Shown: positions 26,452 to 35,216, numbered from the stretch's first letter. The stretch is DNA of 64,000 bases from an uncultured Coriobacteriaceae bacterium (GCA_937937585.1 CALDCB010000012.1:1-64000); one strand, 5' to 3'. Program-made: numbers and translations. The notes: a model not told the origin generated them from the letters alone.

Positions 26452-26624
26452 TGCAAAGTCACGCGATAGAGCAGGTTGCGGCGACCATGGCCGTGGAAAA
26501 CATGCCATTATCGCGCGACTGCTACAAGAACTTAAGAAGTATGGCATCTGGTGAAAAAACTCGAGAGCAGGTTACTCGGGAGATCACCGAGAAGTACAAA
26601 AAGAAGGTCTTGGAAAACGGATAA
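26451..26624 (+). CDS. VbhA-like antitoxin-domain peptide (orphan Fic inhibitor)
   Basis: A 57-aa peptide starting at the ATG that overlaps the purE stop. Residues 12-17 are T-M-A-V-E-N, matching the [S/T]xxxE[G/N] motif of Fic-inhibiting helices. The rest (LSRDCYKNLRSMASGEKTRE plus a Lys-rich tail) follows the VbhA pattern of helix, Gly-containing turn and helix (SGEKT...EQVTREITEKYKKK). In the VbhA/VbhT pair this domain blocks an adenylylating Fic toxin. No Fic gene is in this window, so it may act on a distant Fic protein or have another role. The identification rests on pattern, without a search. Confidence 0.6.
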   Translation: MQSHAIEQVAATMAVENMPLSRDCYKNLRSMASGEKTREQVTREITEKYKKKVLENG

Positions 26625-26653
26625 CCGAAGGCAACTTCGATTTTGAACAACAG

Positions 26654-26684
26654 TGCGCGGGCGTTTGGGCGTCCGCGCATTTGC
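26654..26684 (+). terminator. Possible terminator after purE operon
   Basis: TGCGCGGGCG (26654-26663) and CGTCCGCGCA (26671-26680) with a G-T mismatch pair, followed by TTTG. Confidence 0.5.
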
Positions 26685-26709
26685 TTACAGTATTTAAAGA
26701 GAGGTGCAT

Positions 26710-28680
26710 ATGGCGAAGCAATTGCTGATGGGCAACGAGGCTTTGGCTCATGCCGCCCTTGAGGCCGGAGTCAACGTGGTCGCTGGCTATCCGGGAACTC
26801 CTTCGTCCGAGATCGTCGAGACGGTGGCGAAGCTGCATGCGGCAGGAACGGCGCACGATGTGTACGTCGAATGGTCGACGAACGAGAAGGCCGCCCTTGA
26901 GCTTCTGGGCGGCGCGGCATATGCAGGCGCCCGCTGCTTGTTCACCTGCAAGCAGATGGGCTTGAACGTTGCCTCTGATGCGCTGATGTGCCTGAATTAC
27001 GTGGGTATTCGTGGTGGCTTGGTTCTTTTGGTTGCCGACGACCCCGGTCCCATCTCGTCGCAAACCGAGCAGGATACGCGCCGTTATGCTGCGTTCGCCA
27101 AGGTTCCTGTTTTGGACCCCGCCACGCCTGAGCAGGCGTTCGCCATGATGCGCGAGGCGTTCGATCTGTCCGAGCGTTATTCCACTCCCGTCATCGTACG
27201 TCCCACCACGCGCATCGACCACGCATCCGCGTTCTTCGACGTTGCCGATGAAACGTTTGCGCGTCCTCTTCCCGAGGGCGGTTTCCAGCGCGATCCCAGC
27301 AAATGGGTTATCTTCCCGCGCCGCGCGTTCGAGGCGCATGGCGAGATCGAGGATCGTCTTCCTCACATTGCGCATGACTTCTCGACGGCTGCCGCTGCTG
27401 GCGCTGATGGCGAGGCGCTGGGGGTGTTCAACCCCGTTTACACGAACGGCCTCGCGAAGTGCGACACGGACGCCGCCATCGCCGCAGACGGCGCCAAGAT
27501 CGGCATTGTGGCAGGCGGCGTTTCCACGGCTTATGCACTTGAGGCGCTGAGCGTGATCGAGTCGAAGGCCGCTGCAGCTGGTGTAGAGTTGCCAATGTAT
27601 CGCTTCATGCAGGTTGGCACGCCTTTTCCGTTTCCGACGGAGCGCGTTTCGGCGTTTGTCCAGGGTCTTGAGCGTATTCTTGTTCTTGAAGAGCTTGATT
27701 ACGTTATCGAAGACGAGCTGCTTCGATTCGCCGGCCGCACGAAAGCCAGCTACGACGTCTTGGGAAAGCAAACGGGTGATACGCGTGCGCGTGGCGAGAA
27801 CGACGTCGACGACATAGAGACTCGCCTGCTGGGCTTCTTCGGTTTGGGTGAGCTGGCTGTCGACGATTTTGCGGCTCTCGATACGGTTGAGCTTCCGGTT
27901 CGTCCTCCGGTGCTGTGCCCTGGCTGCCCGCATCGTGGAAGCTTCTACGCCGTGAAGAAGGCGCTGGGCAAGACCCCTGCCGTTTATTGCGGCGATATCG
28001 GATGCTACACCCTGGGAAACGCCAAACCGCTTGATGCTGTTGACACCTGCCTGTGCATGGGCGCGGGTATCACCATGGCGCAAGGTTTCGCGATTGCCGA
28101 TCCCGGCAAGAAGGCCATTGCGTTCGTTGGTGATTCGACCTTCTTCGCAAGCGGCACTACCGGCATTTCGAACGCCGCTTACAACGGCCACGACATCACG
28201 GTGGTCGTGCTTGATAACGCAACCACCGCCATGACCGGCGCGCAGCCCCATCCGGGCACGGGCGTTACCCTAATGGGTCCTGTGAACGAGAAGCTTTCGA
28301 TCGAGGCGGTGCTTCGCGCGAACGGCTTCAAGTGCATCGTTCGTGCGAACCCGTTGGACAAGCAGGCGGCTGTCGACGCCGCGCGTGAGGCCATCGAGTT
28401 CGAGGGCCCGTCGGCCATTCTGTTCGAATCGCCTTGCATTCAGTTGGTGAAGCCTGCGGCTCCGGTGGTTATCGATCCGCTGAAGTGCACGGGTTGCAAG
28501 GCGTGCATCACCGAGATCGGTTGCCCGGGAATCGGGTTCGATACCGCCGCCGAGGGACCGAAGAGCAAGGGTCGCGGCCAAGCGTTCGTCGATGCCGGGG
28601 CCTGCAACGGATGCGGCTTATGCACGCAGGTTTGCCCGTTCGATGCCATCGGCGCGGTGAAGGAGGAGACCCATGCTTAA
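26710..28680 (+). CDS. iorA: Indolepyruvate:ferredoxin oxidoreductase, alpha subunit
   Basis: A 656-aa TPP-dependent 2-oxoacid oxidoreductase subunit that oxidatively decarboxylates aromatic 2-oxo acids to arylacetyl-CoA, reducing ferredoxin. GYPGTPSSEIVETV marks the pyrimidine domain; GDIGCYTLG...FVGDSTFF...LDNATTAMTG is the TPP-Mg site. Two 4Fe-4S ferredoxin motifs, CTGCKACITEIGC and CNGCGLCTQVCP, close the protein (about 600-645). ATG 26710 is preferred over an in-frame GTG at 26704 because AGAGGTG lies just upstream. It overlaps iorB by 8 bases. Confidence 0.96.
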   Translation: MAKQLLMGNEALAHAALEAGVNVVAGYPGTPSSEIVETVAKLHAAGTAHDVYVEWSTNEKAALELLGGAAYAGARCLFTCKQMGLNVASDALMCLNYVGIRGGLVLLVADDPGPISSQTEQDTRRYAAFAKVPVLDPATPEQAFAMMREAFDLSERYSTPVIVRPTTRIDHASAFFDVADETFARPLPEGGFQRDPSKWVIFPRRAFEAHGEIEDRLPHIAHDFSTAAAAGADGEALGVFNPVYTNGLAKCDTDAAIAADGAKIGIVAGGVSTAYALEALSVIESKAAAAGVELPMYRFMQVGTPFPFPTERVSAFVQGLERILVLEELDYVIEDELLRFAGRTKASYDVLGKQTGDTRARGENDVDDIETRLLGFFGLGELAVDDFAALDTVELPVRPPVLCPGCPHRGSFYAVKKALGKTPAVYCGDIGCYTLGNAKPLDAVDTCLCMGAGITMAQGFAIADPGKKAIAFVGDSTFFASGTTGISNAAYNGHDITVVVLDNATTAMTGAQPHPGTGVTLMGPVNEKLSIEAVLRANGFKCIVRANPLDKQAAVDAAREAIEFEGPSAILFESPCIQLVKPAAPVVIDPLKCTGCKACITEIGCPGIGFDTAAEGPKSKGRGQAFVDAGACNGCGLCTQVCPFDAIGAVKEETHA

Positions 28681-29263
28681 CATCATGCTTACGGGCGTTG
28701 GCGGCCAGGGAACCGTTCTTGCGGCCAAGGTGCTTGCTCAGGCGGCTCAGGAGAAGGGCTGGCACGTGCGCACCGCCGAAACCATCGGCATGGCCCAGCG
28801 CGGCGGCAGCGTTGTCTCTCATGTGCGCATGGGCAACAACGGTGAAGAGGTTCATGCGCCGCTTATCGCTCGCGGAACCGCCGATTTGGTTATCGCGTTC
28901 GAACCTGCCGAAGGCGCGCGCGTTTTGCCGTACCTATCTTCCGATGGTTTGCTGGTAACGGCGACGACGGGCGTTCAGCCGGTTACGGCTGCATTGAGTG
29001 ACGATCCGTATCAGGCCGAGCAGGTGCTTGCATGGTTGCGTGGGCGTTTCGCTGATCAACCCGAAAAGCTGGTTGAAGTTGACGACGCTGCCATCCTTGA
29101 GGAGATCGGCAATCGCAAGGCCCTTAACACCGTGCTGCTTGCGAAGGCGCTGTCGGTGGGGCATATCCCGTTGAATCTTGACGACTTGAAGTCTGCGATC
29201 GAGGTTTGTGTGAAACCGCGATTTGTGGAATTAAACCTGAAAGCAATTGAAGCCGCCCAATAG
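28673..29263 (+). CDS. iorB: Indolepyruvate:ferredoxin oxidoreductase, beta subunit
   Basis: A 196-aa gamma/beta-type subunit of the 2-oxoacid:ferredoxin family. It begins MLNIMLTGVGGQGTVLAAKV, and contains AETIGMAQRGGSVVSHVRMG. It completes the IorAB complex. The 8-base overlap with iorA implies coupled translation. Its stop codon lies in the loop of the following terminator. Confidence 0.95.
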   Translation: MLNIMLTGVGGQGTVLAAKVLAQAAQEKGWHVRTAETIGMAQRGGSVVSHVRMGNNGEEVHAPLIARGTADLVIAFEPAEGARVLPYLSSDGLLVTATTGVQPVTAALSDDPYQAEQVLAWLRGRFADQPEKLVEVDDAAILEEIGNRKALNTVLLAKALSVGHIPLNLDDLKSAIEVCVKPRFVELNLKAIEAAQ

Positions 29264-29280
29264 GGCGGCTTCAATCTTTT
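29247..29280 (+). terminator. Terminator overlapping the end of iorB
   Basis: A perfect 12-bp stem TTGAAGCCGCCC (29247-29258) with GGGCGGCTTCAA (29263-29274), then TCTTTT. The iorB stop codon TAG at 29261-29263 falls mostly in the loop, so a ribosome finishing iorB covers the 5' arm. Confidence 0.9.
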
Positions 29281-29325
29281 GTGCTTGGTTGGGTGGCTGT
29301 GGGGTTCGCGCCCGCAGCCGATTTT

Positions 29326-30561
29326 TTAGTCGTACCTTTCGTCGATGACGCGCTTGGTTTTCTTTTCGGAGCGAGGCAAAAGACCGATCTCAACCACCTT
29401 CACGAGCGGGGTGAAGCCGACCTTGCTCTTGACCTCGTTTGCAATGCGCTCAGCTGTCTTCAAGAAGTCATGCGTACCGTCGGTTTCGACGTAGATGCGC
29501 ATGGTGTCGCGGCCGGCAACATGCGAGATGCGGATTTGGTACTCGCTGGACAGCTCGGGGAACAGGGCAAGCACTTCTTCGATCTGACGTGGGAACACGT
29601 TCACGCCCTTGATCTTCATCATGTCGTCGGTGCGGCCCTGAATGACGTCCAAGCGCGGGAACTTGGAGCCGCAGGGACATTCGCCCGGAATGATGCGAGA
29701 CAGATCGTGCGTACGGAAGCGGATAAGCGGCGCGCCTTCCTTGACCAGGGTGGTGATGCAGATTTCGCCCCATTCGCCGTCGGGGACGGGCTTGAGCGTT
29801 TCGGGATCAAGGATCTCGATGTAGATGTAGTCGTCCCAATAATGCATACCCTGATCGTAATCGCAGCTGATGCCGATGCCGGGGCCGTACACTTCGGTTA
29901 GGCCATAGATGTCGTAAATCTGAATGCCCAGTTCATCCTTGATGCGTTCGCGCATCTTCTGGCTCCAACGCTCGGAACCGATGACGCCCTTCTTCAGAGC
30001 GATCTGGTCGCGGACGCCGCGAGCCTGGATTTCCTCTGCCAAAAGCAAGGCGTAAGAAGAAGTTGCAGTCAGAACGGTGGTTTGCATGTCACGCATGAAC
30101 TGCAGCTGTTTTTCGGTGTTGCCCGGACCCATGGGAACGGTCATCGCGCCAATGCGCTCGGCGCCCGCTTGGAAGCCGATGCCTGCGGTCCACAAACCGT
30201 AGCCCGGGGTGATCTGGATACGGTCCTTGTTGGTGACGCCCGCCATTTCGTAGCAGCGTGCGAACAGGGTTGCCCAGTCGTCAACGTCCTTCTGGGTGTA
30301 GGGGATGATGACGGGCGTGCCCGTGGTGCCCGAGCTGGAGTGAATTCGGACGATCTTTTCTTCGGGGACGGCGGCAAGTCCCAGCGGATAGGCTTCGCGA
30401 AGATCGGACTTCTCGGTGAAGGGGATGTTCTCGAAGTCTTCCTGAGCCTGGACGGTTGCGGGATCGAAATCGGCGTACTTTTCGGCATAGAAAGCCGAAC
30501 GCTCTTTAAGGTTGGAAAGCTGTTTCTTCAGCAGGTCGAACTGCATTTCGTTGAGTTGCAT
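29326..30561 (-). CDS. Phenylacetate-CoA ligase-like (aryl-CoA ligase, PaaK family)
   Basis: A 411-aa adenylate-forming ligase of the PaaK group. The P-loop-like HSSSGTTGTPVIIPYT holds the AMP-binding signature, YGLTEVYGPG the second motif, and GRTDDMMKIKGVNVFPRQIE the hinge and C-domain. It faces iorAB; in archaea and anaerobes, arylacetyl-CoA made by IOR is converted to the acid with ATP gained by a CoA ligase or synthetase. Running in that direction here is an inference; the enzyme could instead activate arylacetates. An ATG start with a poor ribosome site is used. Confidence 0.9.
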   Translation of the reverse strand: MQLNEMQFDLLKKQLSNLKERSAFYAEKYADFDPATVQAQEDFENIPFTEKSDLREAYPLGLAAVPEEKIVRIHSSSGTTGTPVIIPYTQKDVDDWATLFARCYEMAGVTNKDRIQITPGYGLWTAGIGFQAGAERIGAMTVPMGPGNTEKQLQFMRDMQTTVLTATSSYALLLAEEIQARGVRDQIALKKGVIGSERWSQKMRERIKDELGIQIYDIYGLTEVYGPGIGISCDYDQGMHYWDDYIYIEILDPETLKPVPDGEWGEICITTLVKEGAPLIRFRTHDLSRIIPGECPCGSKFPRLDVIQGRTDDMMKIKGVNVFPRQIEEVLALFPELSSEYQIRISHVAGRDTMRIYVETDGTHDFLKTAERIANEVKSKVGFTPLVKVVEIGLLPRSEKKTKRVIDERYD

Positions 30562-30673
30562 GACAATCCTGCTCCCTCATTGTTCGATTGTTGTTGGTTT
30601 CGCGTTGGCGTGTGTTTGACCCTGGTTGGACGGGTGTTGCCCCCGTGTTTGGGTACACGCCGGCTGCACGCTG

Positions 30674-31510
30674 TTATGCGTGGACGATGTTCTCCAGCGG
30701 CAAGTCGTGTTGATCAACGGGAATGGCGTCAACCTGCTGTTCGTCGAAGGCTGCACCGATGATGACGGTGCCCTTGTTCAGTTTTGGCAGGTAGCGGTCG
30801 TAATTCCCGCCGCCGTAACCCAAGCGCCTGTTCTGGTCGTCGAATGCGACGAGCGGAACGACGATGGCCGTGATCTGGTCGGGAAGGATATGTGCGAATC
30901 CCGCCGATTCGAGCTCTTCAACCGTGTAGACGCGAAGTTGATGAGAGAGGAACGAATCGACAAGTGCTTTCAGCTGAGCCCACGTAACCTCGAAGAACTC
31001 CATGCGCTTATCGCTGGGGTTTTCGGGGTCGCGCACCATGGCGGGGAAGCAGACGCGCCACTCGTGCGCGAATGCCCCGTGTGCCAACTCGCTTAGATCC
31101 ACCTCGCTTTTCATGGAGGAGTACAGCGCGAGAACAGGCTTCTCGTCTTCGGGGCGCGTGGACTGAGGTTCGAACATCCATTCCTGGCCGGCATTGCACG
31201 CAAGCGGCTGGTCGTCCGTGTTCGAGGATGCGGCCTCGGTGCCGATGCCAGAGCTTTGCCATCGCTTGGCTTCTTCTGGCGGGTTGTAAGGGCGCATGAA
31301 CGGAAGCTCGGGCGTCGGAATGGACGTCGGAGAAGACATCACCTCGTCAGTGAGGATGTCCGGGAGCTTATCGCGCAAAAGCTCGCCGATGCGTTCGCAG
31401 ACGATCGCGCTGCGTTCGAGGCGATCGACAAACGAAATGGCATCGCGCTTTTGCAGTGCGATCTCACGGATGTGCTGCTTGGCAGTTTGGATGTCTTCTG
31501 AGCAATTCAT
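30674..31510 (-). CDS. 5-formyltetrahydrofolate cyclo-ligase with insert
   Basis: A 278-aa protein of the MTHFS family that converts 5-formyl-THF to methenyl-THF using ATP. The N-terminal helix with SFVDRLERSAIVCER, the DQITAIVVPLVAFDD strand and the substrate-loop GYGGGNYDRYLP are recognisable. Usual length is about 180-200 aa. The excess is a Pro/Ser/Glu-rich, probably disordered segment near residues 55-125 between the first helices and the beta core. ATG 31510 has a weak ribosome site. It reads away from paaK's start in the same direction, separated by about 110 bases. Confidence 0.85.
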   Translation of the reverse strand: MNCSEDIQTAKQHIREIALQKRDAISFVDRLERSAIVCERIGELLRDKLPDILTDEVMSSPTSIPTPELPFMRPYNPPEEAKRWQSSGIGTEAASSNTDDQPLACNAGQEWMFEPQSTRPEDEKPVLALYSSMKSEVDLSELAHGAFAHEWRVCFPAMVRDPENPSDKRMEFFEVTWAQLKALVDSFLSHQLRVYTVEELESAGFAHILPDQITAIVVPLVAFDDQNRRLGYGGGNYDRYLPKLNKGTVIIGAAFDEQQVDAIPVDQHDLPLENIVHA

Positions 31511-31971
31511 ATCGATAGGCTAACACGTTTTTCTATCGTGTGCCTAACATGATTGGCGATTCGTTGCGAAAGTTAACGAGGACGGTGGGCTTTGGTCAGG
31601 TTTCGACTTGTGCTCGTTTGAATCCTGCTGGCGTCTTTTCGCATTCGCGTTGTTGCTTTTGCCGGGGGCTGAAAGATGTCGGGGCGCGGCAAGATTTTGC
31701 TGGGAACTCGCTTGATCTTGTTGGGATTCGGTTACTTGCGTACCTCGGTTTGAACGCATTATTGTTGGGGGTGCGGCTGATCGGGTCGCCCTTGTGTTGG
31801 ATGCTTGTTTTAGCTGTGATTCGAAAAAATGCGACTTGTCAACGTTGCTATTGATGCGATTATGAACGCATAAGGGGAGGCTAACTTTGTAGGAGGAGTT
31901 AGCTTCGGGAGGTTGCCTTGGATCGATGTCCACTCGATCAAGGTGTTGGTTGAAACGAAAAGGAGACGCCT
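31511..31971. other. Intergenic region upstream of the Rrf2 gene
   Basis: About 460 bases. Short ORFs exist on both strands but have no ribosome site or recognisable product, so I leave them out. A small inverted repeat GCTAACT (31880-31886) / AGTTAGC (31897-31903) lies about 70 bases before the Rrf2 start and may be an operator. The rest shows nothing I can name. Confidence 0.5.
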
Positions 31972-32427
31972 GTGAAGAACAAAGCGTCGTCTGACTACGG
32001 TTTTCGCGCCGTCGTGTACCTTGCTATCGAAGGTCGCGTCTGCTCGTCTAAAGAAATCGCGGAGCAGATGTCCATCCCGCGCGATTACTTGATTCAGCTG
32101 TGCCTGCGCTTGCGTGACGCGGGGATCGTGAAAGCCCACCCGGGTAAGAACGGCGGCTATGAGCTTGCGAAGAAGCCCGAGAAGATCTCGCTCTACGACA
32201 TCTCGAAGGCTTTGAGTGCCGAAGATAAGCAGCCGCGCCATCCGCTGTCTAAAAAGCGCGATAACGGCGATGCGGTTGCCGCCGTTCGTTACACGCAGAA
32301 AGTGATGGCGAAGGGCTACGCCATGCTGTATTCGGGCATTTCGGTTCAGGACATCATCGATTCGACTAATGCCGATAGCGACATCGCTGCAGTTTTGCAG
32401 GCTGGCTTGGACAAGTCGAACAAGTAA
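31972..32427 (+). CDS. Rrf2-family transcriptional regulator
   Basis: A 151-aa regulator. SDYGFRAVVYLAIEG begins the winged helix; SSKEIAEQMSIPRDYLIQLC is the recognition helix region and HPGKNGGYELAKKPEKISL the wing. In Fe-S sensors such as IscR three Cys are found near residues 90-110; here that stretch (AEDKQPRHPLSKKRDN) has none, so this member may not bind a cluster. GTG start with AAAAGGAG upstream. The target is unknown; a terminator follows. Confidence 0.88.
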   Translation: MKNKASSDYGFRAVVYLAIEGRVCSSKEIAEQMSIPRDYLIQLCLRLRDAGIVKAHPGKNGGYELAKKPEKISLYDISKALSAEDKQPRHPLSKKRDNGDAVAAVRYTQKVMAKGYAMLYSGISVQDIIDSTNADSDIAAVLQAGLDKSNK

Positions 32428-32430
32428 ACA

Positions 32431-32464
32431 ATCGGGGCGGCGTACTTCGGTACGCCGCCCCGAT
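32431..32464. terminator. Perfect 15-bp hairpin after the Rrf2 gene
   Basis: ATCGGGGCGGCGTAC (32431-32445) with GTACGCCGCCCCGAT (32450-32464) and a TTCG loop. No clean T-run follows, but the stem is very strong; it lies between convergent genes. Confidence 0.75.
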
Positions 32465-32494
32465 CTTCATTTGCAGGGTATGTCTTTTTGAGAT

Positions 32495-32525
32495 CCCGCC
32501 TTGCTTCGGTCGGGCGGGTTTATTT
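32495..32525. terminator. Second hairpin between Rrf2 and proC
   Basis: CCCGCC (32495-32500) with GGCGGG (32513-32518), then TTTATTT. It overlaps the last codons of proC on the other strand. Confidence 0.45.
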
Positions 32526-33311
32526 CAACGTGGCGTCAATCGCCTTGATCAGCGCGTTGCGCAGGCCCGCTTCCTCAAGTGCCGCAACGCCGCGGATGGT
32601 TGCGCCGCCCGGCGAGCACACGGCGTCCTTCAGCGCGGCGGGATGCATTCCCGTTTCTAGCTGCAGTTTTCCGGTTCCCGCGATCATGGCGCTGACGATG
32701 CGGTAAGCATCGGCGCGTGGGATGCCGTTCTTCACGGCTGCATCGGCAAGTGCTTCGGTGACGACGGCGATGAACGCCGGCGCGCACGAAGCGGTGGTGC
32801 CGCCAACCCAAAGCAGCGACCCGTCTAATTTCACGGGCGTTCCCAAAAGCTCAAGAAGGCCCATGATCAGCTTGGCCTCATCGGCATCGAGCGTGCTCTG
32901 TTTCTCGACTGCGATGACGCCTGCGTTCACGGATACGGGAATGTTAGGCACCGTCGAGATGTGGTGGGTGCCCGGCAGAAGGGATTCCCACTTTTCTTTG
33001 TCCCAGGTCCAGGCGATGGAAAGGACGATCTTGCCGTTAAGGGCGTCTTCCTTGCCAGAGAAGACCCTCTCGATAAGGTAGGGCTTCACGCCGGCAACGA
33101 CCACGTCGGCGTTCGCGATTACCTCGCCGGCCGTTTCATATGCGGTCATGCCACGCGTGGCGCAGCGCTCTTTCAGCGCGCCGAAGCGCCCGGCGCAGGC
33201 GCACATGTTCTTAGGGTCAATCTCGCCGCTGGCGATCCATCCGTCGGCCATGGCGCTTGCCATGTTGCCAAATCCCACGAATCCGATTTTCACGTTCTGA
33301 AGAGTTGCCAT
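32520..33311 (-). CDS. proC: Pyrroline-5-carboxylate reductase
   Basis: A 263-aa NAD(P)H-dependent enzyme that makes proline from pyrroline-5-carboxylate. IGFVGFGNMASAMADGW is the dinucleotide-binding loop; VPNIPVSVNAGVI and the C-terminal EALADAAVKNGIPRADAYRI...AVCSPGGATIRGVAALE follow the family signature. ATG 33311 is set by GAAGGCGAGA upstream; an earlier in-frame start at 33395 lacks support. It is divergent from citrate synthase. Confidence 0.93.
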   Translation of the reverse strand: MATLQNVKIGFVGFGNMASAMADGWIASGEIDPKNMCACAGRFGALKERCATRGMTAYETAGEVIANADVVVAGVKPYLIERVFSGKEDALNGKIVLSIAWTWDKEKWESLLPGTHHISTVPNIPVSVNAGVIAVEKQSTLDADEAKLIMGLLELLGTPVKLDGSLLWVGGTTASCAPAFIAVVTEALADAAVKNGIPRADAYRIVSAMIAGTGKLQLETGMHPAALKDAVCSPGGATIRGVAALEEAGLRNALIKAIDATLK

Positions 33312-33444
33312 GTCTCGCCTTCCGATTGATTGCCTTGTCTTGGCTGACGCCCTTGCTGGCCAGCGTTGATGTTCGTTGCTCGAATCATACCGCACTCCAA
33401 CAGCGAACCGGCAGATCGTGCGGCCCTAGCCTGGTTACAACTTG

Positions 33445-33473
33445 ATGAAGCGTCTGTTTCATGCATGAAGCGT
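33445..33473. promoter_or_regulatory. Direct repeat in the proC-gltA gap, possible operator
   Basis: ATGAAGCGT at 33445-33453 and again at 33465-33473, spaced 20 bp (two helical turns). A TATCAT-like -10 for citrate synthase follows at 33498-33503. Confidence 0.35.
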
Positions 33474-33534
33474 TTATCGCTGCGGGTTCGCGTGGTCTAT
33501 CATCGACGAAACCACCTGACCGAAGGAGACTTCC

Positions 33535-34893
33535 ATGGATGAGGCCAGCGAGAAGAAGAAGTTCGGGCTGTACGATCAGCTGTTGTCCATCAACACCATC
33601 GATCCCAGTTACTTCCAGCAGTTCGACGTCAAGCGCGGCTTGCGCAACGCCGACGGCACGGGCGTGGTTGCGGGCGTCACTAACATCTCCAACGTTCATG
33701 GCTACTTGATTTCCGATGGAGTCAAAATCCCTGACGAGGGATCGCTCACCTTCCGCGGTTACAACATCTACGACTTGCTGCTGGGCGACGACGCTGCGAC
33801 GCATCGTTTCAATTTCGAAGAGATCGCGTACTTGTTGCTGATGGGTGAACTTCCCACGAAGCAGCAGTGGCACGATTTCATCGACGTGATCGATTCCGAG
33901 CGCGAGCTGCCTGATGGCTTCACGGCAAGCCTGATGACGTCAAGCAACCCGCCTGACATCATGAATGTGCTGGCGCGTTCCGTTTTGCAGCTGTATTCGG
34001 ACGACCCCGACGCCGAATCGCGTTCCGCTGAACATGAGGTTCACACGGCGCTGTCGTTGATCTCGCGCCTGCCGCGCATCATGGTTGGTTCTTATTACGG
34101 CAAGCAGGCGAAGTTCTATGGTGGGTCGTTCATCTTGCATCCCTTTACCCCCGGTCAGTCCACCGCCGAAACCATCCTTTCCATGCTGCGCCCCGACCGC
34201 TCGTTCACGTCCGAAGAGGCGCGTATGCTCGACATCATGCTGTGCCTGCACGCCGAGCACGGCGGCGGCAACAATTCCACGTTCACTATGCGCGTGCTTT
34301 CCTCGGCCGATACCGATCCGTATTCCGCGTATGCCGCGGCCATCGGTTCGCTTAAGGGCCGCAAGCACGGCGGTGCGAACCATCAGGTGCGCGCGATGCA
34401 TGCCGACATGAAGCAGAACGTCGCGAATTGGGAAGACGAAGGCGCCGTAGCCGATTATCTGACGAAAATCGTTCGTAAGGAGGCGTATGACCGCAGCGGC
34501 CTTATTTACGGAATGGGCCACGCTGTGTACACGAAATCAGACCCGCGCGCCGTCATTCTGAAGCACTTCGCTTCGCAGCTTGCCGCCGGTACCGAGTTCG
34601 AGGCCGAGTTCAAGCTGCTCGAAACGGTGGAGCGCCTAGCGCCCGAGATCTTGCATGATGTGAAGGGAACCACGAAGGAAATGTGCGCCAACGTGGATAT
34701 GTACTCCGGTTTCGTCTACACCATGATGGGCATCCCCGAGGATCTGTTCACGCCGCTGTTTGCGTGCGGTCGCATGGCTGGCTGGGCTGCGCATCGCTTT
34801 GAGGAAATTTATTCTGCCAAGCGCATTATCCGCCCTGCGTACAAGACCACGTTCGCGACGCCGCGCCCGTACATCCCGATCGACCAACGCTAG
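33535..34893 (+). CDS. gltA: Citrate synthase
   Basis: A 452-aa protein of the citrate/2-methylcitrate synthase family that condenses oxaloacetate and acetyl-CoA. The catalytic trio is visible: His in LHAEHGGGNNSTF, His in GMGHAVYTKSDPR, and Asp in NVDMYSGFVY. DGVKIPDEGSLTFRGYNIYDLL is a typical N-terminal block and RPRP-like end TPRPYIPIDQR is present. Sequence does not tell citrate from 2-methylcitrate use. ATG 33535 has GAAGGAG 7 nt upstream. Confidence 0.92.
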   Translation: MDEASEKKKFGLYDQLLSINTIDPSYFQQFDVKRGLRNADGTGVVAGVTNISNVHGYLISDGVKIPDEGSLTFRGYNIYDLLLGDDAATHRFNFEEIAYLLLMGELPTKQQWHDFIDVIDSERELPDGFTASLMTSSNPPDIMNVLARSVLQLYSDDPDAESRSAEHEVHTALSLISRLPRIMVGSYYGKQAKFYGGSFILHPFTPGQSTAETILSMLRPDRSFTSEEARMLDIMLCLHAEHGGGNNSTFTMRVLSSADTDPYSAYAAAIGSLKGRKHGGANHQVRAMHADMKQNVANWEDEGAVADYLTKIVRKEAYDRSGLIYGMGHAVYTKSDPRAVILKHFASQLAAGTEFEAEFKLLETVERLAPEILHDVKGTTKEMCANVDMYSGFVYTMMGIPEDLFTPLFACGRMAGWAAHRFEEIYSAKRIIRPAYKTTFATPRPYIPIDQR

Positions 34894-35077
34894 ATGCCGA
34901 CGCAGGGGCCTGCTGGTGTCTTGCTGCGGTCGAGCACACCTGCCATGCTCGGCGGTTCTGACGGAAACCGGTTGTACCCGCGCCGTTTCGTATTCGGCGG
35001 TACGATTGAACTGTACTTCCCTCGCTTTTCTCAAGAAGTGGATATTCCGTGATGGGTAGATCGATTTAAAAAAGTCG

Positions 35078-35105
35078 TTGACATGTTCGCTCGGTTGGCT
35101 AGAAT
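35078..35105 (+). promoter_or_regulatory. Promoter of tRNA-Arg
   Basis: TTGACA (35078-35083), a 16-bp spacer, TAGAAT (35100-35105), 22 bases before the tRNA. Confidence 0.8.
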
Positions 35106-35127
35106 ATCTTTTGCTGTTTGATTAAGT

Positions 35128-35204
35128 GCGCCCTTACCTCAGCTGGATAGAGGGACTGACTACGAATCAGTACGTCGAGGGTTCGAATCCCCCAGGGCGC
35201 ACCA
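35128..35204 (+). tRNA. tRNA-Arg (ACG)
   Basis: A cloverleaf with acceptor GCGCCCT/AGGGCGC and CCA encoded. Loop CTACGAA gives anticodon ACG, which needs A34-to-I editing to read CGU, CGC and CGA; the deaminase gene tadA lies at 47687 in this window. Confidence 0.96.
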
Positions 35205-35216
35205 TTTAAAACGCTC

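Noticed and set aside
31540..31933. Short frames on both strands upstream of the Rrf2 gene
   Set aside because: No ribosome site, no recognisable motif and biased composition; I treat the region as intergenic.
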